A DNA stretch of 64,000 nucleotides from Epiperipatus broadwayi. Its lineage: Eukaryota > Onychophora > Udeonychophora > Euonychophora > Peripatidae. Of the stretch, positions 58,215-64,000 are shown one piece after another (the first letter of the stretch is position 1; each line of letters opens with the position of its first letter). The notes beneath the pieces were generated by a model that was given only the letters and a program-made list of their open reading frames with translations, ran no database searches and was not told the origin of the DNA. The DNA is taken from the NCBI GenBank assembly GCA_028023455.1, contig JAQFVV010012416.1, positions 1,853,767-1,917,766 of the forward strand. Direction: 5' to 3'. The position numbers and the translations under genes are program-made.

Positions 58215-58668
58215 AAGAGTAACTGAAGCTTCCAATGAGTTTTATGGTGCTTGCAACCCTATAACAACTATCCATCAATCCAAAAATCAGACTTACCTCT
58301 AAGACCATAGATACATTAGAAACATACAATACAACAAGCAATGCATATAGCACATGTGACATTTCAACTTCATATACATATTATTTTTAGAGAAACCTAA
58401 TCTTGATTTCAATACTATCACAGATTACTGATACATACGATAAAAGACATGTGAAAAGGATAAATTATATATATAAATTAAGGTTAGGTTTCTCTAGAAA
58501 TAATGGGTATATAAAGTTGAGATGTCACATGTGCAGCATGAATTGCTTGACAAAGTGTATGTTTCTAATGTATCTATGGTCTGAGAGGTTGATCTGACTT
58601 CTGGATTATTGGGTGATTGGATTCCAAGCATGATATAACTCATTGGAAGGTAAAGTTACTTCCTATTC
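58215..58668. repeat. Large palindrome, arms about 190 bp
   Basis: Left arm 58215-58412 and right arm 58480-58668 are diverged inverted copies (for example CTTCCAATGAGTTTTATGG with ATAACTCATTGGAAGG; AGAGAAACCTAATCTT with AAGGTTAGGTTTCTCT; GCACATGTGACAT with ATGTCACATGTGC). The spacer is about 70 bp. The ORFs at 58036-58362 and 58403-58597 are by-products. No ribozyme core found. Confidence 0.8.
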
Positions 58669-58674
58669 AGTTAG

Positions 58675-61600
58675 ATATAATCTGTGTTATATACTTATTT
58701 ACAAATAATTAAAATTGTACATTAAAAATATTTTTCTAATTTTTGAAAATTTACAAAGAAAGACAAAAATCATATGGATGTACATTTATACTTCCTTTAA
58801 ATTAATACTGATAAAGGTAAAAATGTTATAAAAATATTTTTCATGTCATTTCATATTTTAATATATATAATATGAATATGATAAAAATACATTTTAAAAC
58901 AACAAAATATAAATAAATTAACCTGAAGGATCACACATAAACAGTCAAAGGGGAAATGATTTGTGTTAATATAATTCTAAGCAAAAGGATAAATATTTAC
59001 TTTTAGTATTTGAATGGCCTTTGAACACAATGGTGGCACAACTATCTACTTGTCACATGATCTGTAATTTGAATTGGACTGAATAAACTTTGGAATATTT
59101 CCTGTCACAAATAAGATTATTTTACTTTCAGGTCTCCAATCCTGTTAACCATTCTCAAATTAATAAAATTAGTTAGAGGGTAAATAGGTATTATAATCTG
59201 GATTGGTTAGATGAGTGTTGTTGCACTGTTTATAAAGTTTGACGATATGACTGTAACATGATTATGCCCTTGATAACTGGCAAAAATGATCCTATATTAG
59301 GTTGAGCTCACATTAGATCTTTAGTATTTCCACGCTGTATATTTAATATGGTAAGCATAAAAAGGGTTGACAATATGGAATGCTAATTATTCAAATTGTA
59401 TCATCCTTTCTTGACTGAAGATTTTTCTAAAATTTTCCATAGCAATGTTTGGAAGATAAGTGTACGAAGTGAAATATTATTATGAAACTTACGACTAAAA
59501 ACCTCATTCACGATTAACTGACTTTGCCCATATTACACTTATGATTCATTTAGATCTGGCCCAAGTTTTTAATTTTGAATAAGATTTGAATGGTTTGATG
59601 TAACTGTTGCAATTTTATTGAGAACTAAAAAGGTTGCAAGAATTGATTAAAAAATAAACTTCTTTATCACTTTAAAGTCAATGTTTACTGAATTACTTTG
59701 ATTAATAAAATAAAACGGAAGAGAAAATGATTTTCATCCATAGTTCAAAGTGATGTGTTGCCAAGACAGTGGTATTTTAAATAATCTTAATCTGGTTAGT
59801 TAAATTTCTGACAAATGTTAAGTATGCTATTTATATTGCAACTTGTAAGGTATCTATCACATTTAAGACAAACGTATCAATCCCAATCAATATTGTTGTC
59901 AAGGATAAACACTTGAAAGTAATTAGACAAACAACAGCACATAAATTTATCTAATTTTTAATAATTCTCGTATATTCTGCTAACAGTATAAATATCTCTT
60001 GTATTTAGGATATCAGACACATGGATCTGACCAATACTACGATAGGATATAAATCTTTTTTAATCACCAATCACACTGTCTTAGACAATAATAAGGAATG
60101 TGGCCAACCTATCCCCCTCCTCCCCAAAAAAGATAGAAAGATAAAAAGTTAAAGATGAATTTTATAATGTGTGCAATGTGGTCCTTTAGGATGATCATGT
60201 CTTCTTGCCCCAAACTTTTTTTTTTGCCTGATGGTAATTCTTCATTGTATTAATTCTCTATCATATCTTTTAAAAGAACGCAATCAATTATTCCACTCCC
60301 TAAGAGGATATTTAAGAACATACCATAAATGGGATGTGTGATTTCTATAAAAACCATGTTCAAATTAACTGAAATATCCAATCCAATAAAAATGTGCCTT
60401 TACAATAGTAGCTTGCCATTGTATTTCTGGAATTTTATGAAGCATCCTTCCATGAAATTTTTCTAGTGACTATATTATGTCAATAAAGGGTTTATGCCTC
60501 ACTTTCACTGAATAAATTTGGGGGGAAATTATATTCCTATATATAACCAATGTGGTCGGGATACCTATGTCATCAAGATAAAATGTCCTATCTATTAACT
60601 TGGTAAATGCAGTAGCAGCATTGATCCCAATAATTTTTATGATGAAAAATATTAAAGAATTGATTACTTAATGAGTTGAGCGTTTGTAGCGTGATAGACG
60701 CTAGTGGCAGCTAGCTGATTTGTTGAAATTTTTTCTTTTTAAAGTTGCAGGAAAACTATATACATGACATTTACAAAAAACCCATAAGTTGCTGCTCCTT
60801 GACTTCCTCTTTAAAATGACGGACAAAATTTGAATTTTTTTATTACTATTTTTATTATTCTGCATTGCACAAAGAAGACAAAAAGAGAATTTTCTCATTG
60901 ACCAGACTTGTTACTAAAATGGATTAAAAATGCACCAATCATTCGCATTTCAAGGCCTTCATCCCAATAAAAATGTAATCAGAATATTGGTAGTAAGTAT
61001 TCAATTTTAATTATTTGAATAGTATTTTAAATTTTTTAAAATTATTTCATATATGGTATAATTTATTAATGTGTTTGCGTTTGTATTGGTATGTCTGTGT
61101 AGTATATAAATTATATAATATTAAATCATTCATGCTCTTTATTATATAGTGTATAGATTTGTATTCAAATATAACAAAAGTTGTTTATGTACAATGTAAT
61201 TTTGAGGCTCTGATCCAAGTTTGAGGCAATTTTATTTTATAGACATAATGATATTCAAAAGATTTAAATAATTTATTACTGGGTCTATATTTGTATTAGT
61301 GTATTTGTGTTAGCTCTTGCATGTCTGTGTTTGTATAGCAAATAATGATTTATATATATAACAATTATAGAACAGTTCAATGTAAATTTTAAGACTGATT
61401 ATCAAATATACAGAAAGGTTGCAGTTGATAAAGCAATCACAAAATTTACTGGGCATAGTATCATGTGAAAATATAAACACTTAAAACCAGTAAAGAGAGT
61501 TCAAATGGTGTGTGTGTAATCATAGCCACAAGGGTTACATATATACCACATGAAATTGTAGGCAGGCAAAGAATCAAATTCTGATTCTTGCCTGTGCCTT

Positions 61601-62705
61601 GGTATTCTTGTTATAAAGTCAGTAGATTTGTCACATCTTGCATCATATTATTTTCAAGTCTATATATAGCTAGCAAATGAGCTATATGCAAATAAATTAT
61701 ATCTGAGTGACAATAAATATAACAAGATAGCATCACTCACTAGTGTACACAAAAAATATAAAATGAAGAGATGAAACTCATTTTATCAGTGATACAGATA
61801 GTAGCCTACAATTTTTAGTTTTAGATAGACAAGAAGCCAATTTCTATGATGACAAATGCATCTTTTATTAGGATGAATCTTTTTATTATAGACGCCTTGA
61901 AATTTCTTAACTTTTGGGGCACAAGATAAAATTGAAGAATTCTTATCAGACTAGTTTTGGAGATTCTGAAGCTATGGATTATCTCAGGTAAGAAATATTA
62001 TATATGGTTTGAAAGATAGTTTTACGAGGAATACAAAGAAATTATCAATGAAGATGTAATTTAAACTTAATTAATAATAAATTAGAAACTATGAACAAAC
62101 AATAAAGTAATAATTATTTCTGATGTTGAAATTTCTTTTTTTTCTTATTTATTTAATGGTAATCACTATTTGTCTTAGCCTTATTGCCTTTCTTAGTTTT
62201 TCTAGTTTCTATCAATGTAAAGCTTTTTGCTCTAACATTATTAAAACTGCAGTTATTGTAAAAATTGTGTCTCAAGTCAGTTTTTTAAAAATTCAATATG
62301 GCGCCAGGAACCATACTTAAAACTAAAGTTTAAAATTAATGTGGATATTATGGAAAAATAACTTTCTTTTGGAATAAAAATAAATATGAAAGCTATAAAG
62401 ATAAAATTTAAATAAATAAATATAGGAACTGGTTAAAAAACAGACAAAATTGGAGACTTTTTCCAAATGTTAAATACACTTTCAGTCTTTTCACATTGCT
62501 TATATTAAATAATTCTTTTCTTTGTATATTTTTTATACTGCTTTTATAAAATTGTCGGACAGTTTGGCAATCTAGAAGTATTTTTTTTTATTTCTTTATA
62601 CATGCATACATAAATCTTGAAAATTATGCACTTTTCGTAAAATATATAATTATACAAAACTTGTATTGTTCATGTTAATATGGAATGGTAAATAAAATAC
62701 AATAA
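58675..62705. other. AT-rich DNA without recognised gene
   Basis: About 4 kb with no recognised coding region. A short inverted repeat (AAGAATCAAATTCTGATTCTT near 61567) and microsatellite-like AT runs are present. Confidence 0.45.
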
Positions 62706-62714
62706 GATTCAAGA

Positions 62715-62759
62715 GCACTGAACCAGCTTTCAGCAGGTTGCTCCCAGAGTCATAGTGCT
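62715..62759 (-). ncRNA. Hammerhead-like motif in PLE-4 3' region
   Basis: Minus strand: GCACT, ATGACTCT, a stem II region (GGGAGCAACCTGCT), GAAA, AGCTGGTT, C, then AGTGC pairing five bases back to GCACT. Again A and U replace C3 and G8. About 100 nt beyond the coding end of PLE-4. Confidence 0.5.
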
Positions 62760-62859
62760 AACACCAATAGCGTTGTTAAAAATATGTATGTACAGTGATA
62801 AAGCACAGTATGTAAATTAAATGTTCCATTTTTTTGACAATGAGATGCAGGAATCTTTT

Positions 62860-64000
62860 CAATTAATGAAATGAGGATCCCTAACAATAGCCCACACTTT
62901 CTTATATTTTACTTTTCTATCATCCTTCTCTGGGTTTAGTGTTCTAACATTAAAGAGGGGAAAGATATGTCCCATAGCCTGTTCATGATCAAAAAAAAAG
63001 ATAGATTTACATTCACGATCTGACTTTGTGCTTTATTATATAAATATGTGTGCTGAGTGACTCTCGTTGATCTATCAGAGCAAGATTCCCCATAATACTC
63101 AGAGTTACATGCCAGGGCAGGGCATGCAATTTTATATACAAACTGGGAGAATATTCAAACAATTTCTGTCCTTAATGTTGTTTAAAAGGTTGTTGAGAGA
63201 GAGGGAGAAGGATATGAATCTCACTCTGTGTCCATTCAGGCCTTTCGAAGACTCGTTGTCTCTGAGGAATGTATGGTAGGCTTACCTATGGTTTAACAGG
63301 GTTAATATTGTCAGCTACTCTACTGCTATTACTATAAAAATTTTTTAATTGTTTTTATTAGTTTATTATAGCTACTTTCAATATATTTTTAATCCCTGAT
63401 ATATGACTCAATGTTAATTTTTCTATTAGCCTCATATTTGCATAAGGTCTTGTTTCTAGGTAAGAAACTTTTCAGGCCTATATTCTAATGGAGGATTGGA
63501 CTTGGGGTGGATGGCACCTCTCATTTGAATTGGTTCCACAATCATTTTATAATCAAGCTCAGCCAGGTTTCTTTGGATGTATATATCTAAAAAATTTATT
63601 CCTTGGTTACCTTCACTTTCAATAGTCCACTCCAGGGGCGATGTTAAATGTATAATGTTAATTTGAACTTCAGAGGCACATATGTATACGTCATCAAGAT
63701 ATCTCACATAAATGTCATTATTTGCAGAAACCAAATATACTGGTAAGATGTTGTTTTTGAATTTTGAGAACAATGCTACTAACAACATCACATAATGAGT
63801 CTCATGGGCCATTTTCTCATCACTTTATAAAATTTTCCATTGACAATAGCTACACTTTCATTATCTAACCAATTAAGAACTTCAATTACAAATTCTTTTT
63901 TGTATTGATAATAATTATTTTGCCGCAAAAGGTACTTATGATGGCAATAGAAAGGTCATGAGCCACTAATCCATAAAGTTCACTGACATCTAACAATGCT
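62860..64000 (-). pseudogene. Penelope-like element RT plus GIY-YIG, frameshifted, runs off the window (PLE-4)
   Basis: Reading leftward on the minus strand from 64000: ALLDVSELYGLVAHDLSIAI (a PLE RT motif), a shift, then VNGKFYKVM and a broken segment where the QxxGxxMGSP-like motif should be. Next is the ORF at 63456-63812 with NDIYVRYLDDVYICASEV (YLDD, the RT catalytic motif) and INFLDIYIQRN. After more shifts come NNIKDRNCLNI near 63180 and the nuclease start QFVYKIACPALACNSEYYGE (GIY-like strand, CX4C, YYG strand) at about 63145. DHEQAMGHIFPLFNVRTLN and KVWAIVRDPHFIN lead to a stop near 62860. At least three frame breaks show it is dead. The 5' end lies outside the window. Confidence 0.85.

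Noticed and set aside
58036-58597. Two ORFs of 108 and 64 codons
   Set aside because: They lie on opposite arms of a large palindrome and mirror each other's sequence, with no domain resemblance.

Overview
This window looks like non-coding, repeat-dominated nuclear DNA from an animal. The base composition is strongly AT-rich, there are no operons, and I recognise no host protein-coding gene or exon. What carries information is transposable-element debris: tRNA-derived SINEs with clear target-site duplications, RTE-type and other LINE fragments, hAT-type and unassigned terminal-inverted-repeat (TIR) elements, and at least four Penelope-like element (PLE) remnants with GIY-YIG domains. The lineage cannot be fixed from sequence alone. 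The mix of PLEs, RTE LINEs and hammerhead-bearing repeats suggests an invertebrate, and this is an inference.

The most striking content is a set of repeats that encode hammerhead-ribozyme folds. Family H1 (16833-17580 as a direct pair; 49045-49330 on the minus strand; an inverted truncated pair at 15066-15256) has a near-textbook type I hammerhead: CTGATGA, a GTGC/GCAC stem II, GAAA, a very short stem III and a stem I with an internal loop. Family H2 has about a dozen copies (13960, 28060, 28845, 29385, 30030, 34690, 36735, 41285, 47985, 53795, 54200), many of them palindromic. It carries a second hammerhead with a GTC cleavage triplet. Family H3 (21421, 25591, 26310) carries a third, flanked by inverted repeats in the first two copies. 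Short ribozyme-like motifs also lie 55-110 nt downstream of the coding end of all four PLE remnants, with a consistently altered core.

Layout: 1-7600 holds sparse SINEs and an RTE copy whose 5' part is inverted. 7633-9478 is a TIR element with an 8-bp target duplication and internal tandem arrays. 9500-14400 has a decayed LINE (endonuclease region) and an H2 palindrome. 15000-18600 has the H1 elements and PLE-1. 19900-32900 is a dense field of SINEs, H2/H3 elements, palindromes, PLE-3 and a LINE tail. 36218-36617 is a hAT MITE. 37262-40538 has an RTE fragment, PLE-2 and a 1.2-kb TIR element. 41285-49520 has H2/H1 copies, RTE and a tRNA-headed repeat. 49651-52096 is a hAT-like element with a LINE nested in it. 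53795-58665 has further H2 copies and a large palindrome. 62715-64000 is PLE-4, which runs off the end.

Functional links are inferred. RTE-type machinery probably mobilised the SINEs, and PLE reverse transcriptase is a candidate for mobilising the hammerhead-bearing non-autonomous repeats. None of the LINE or PLE copies seen here is intact.
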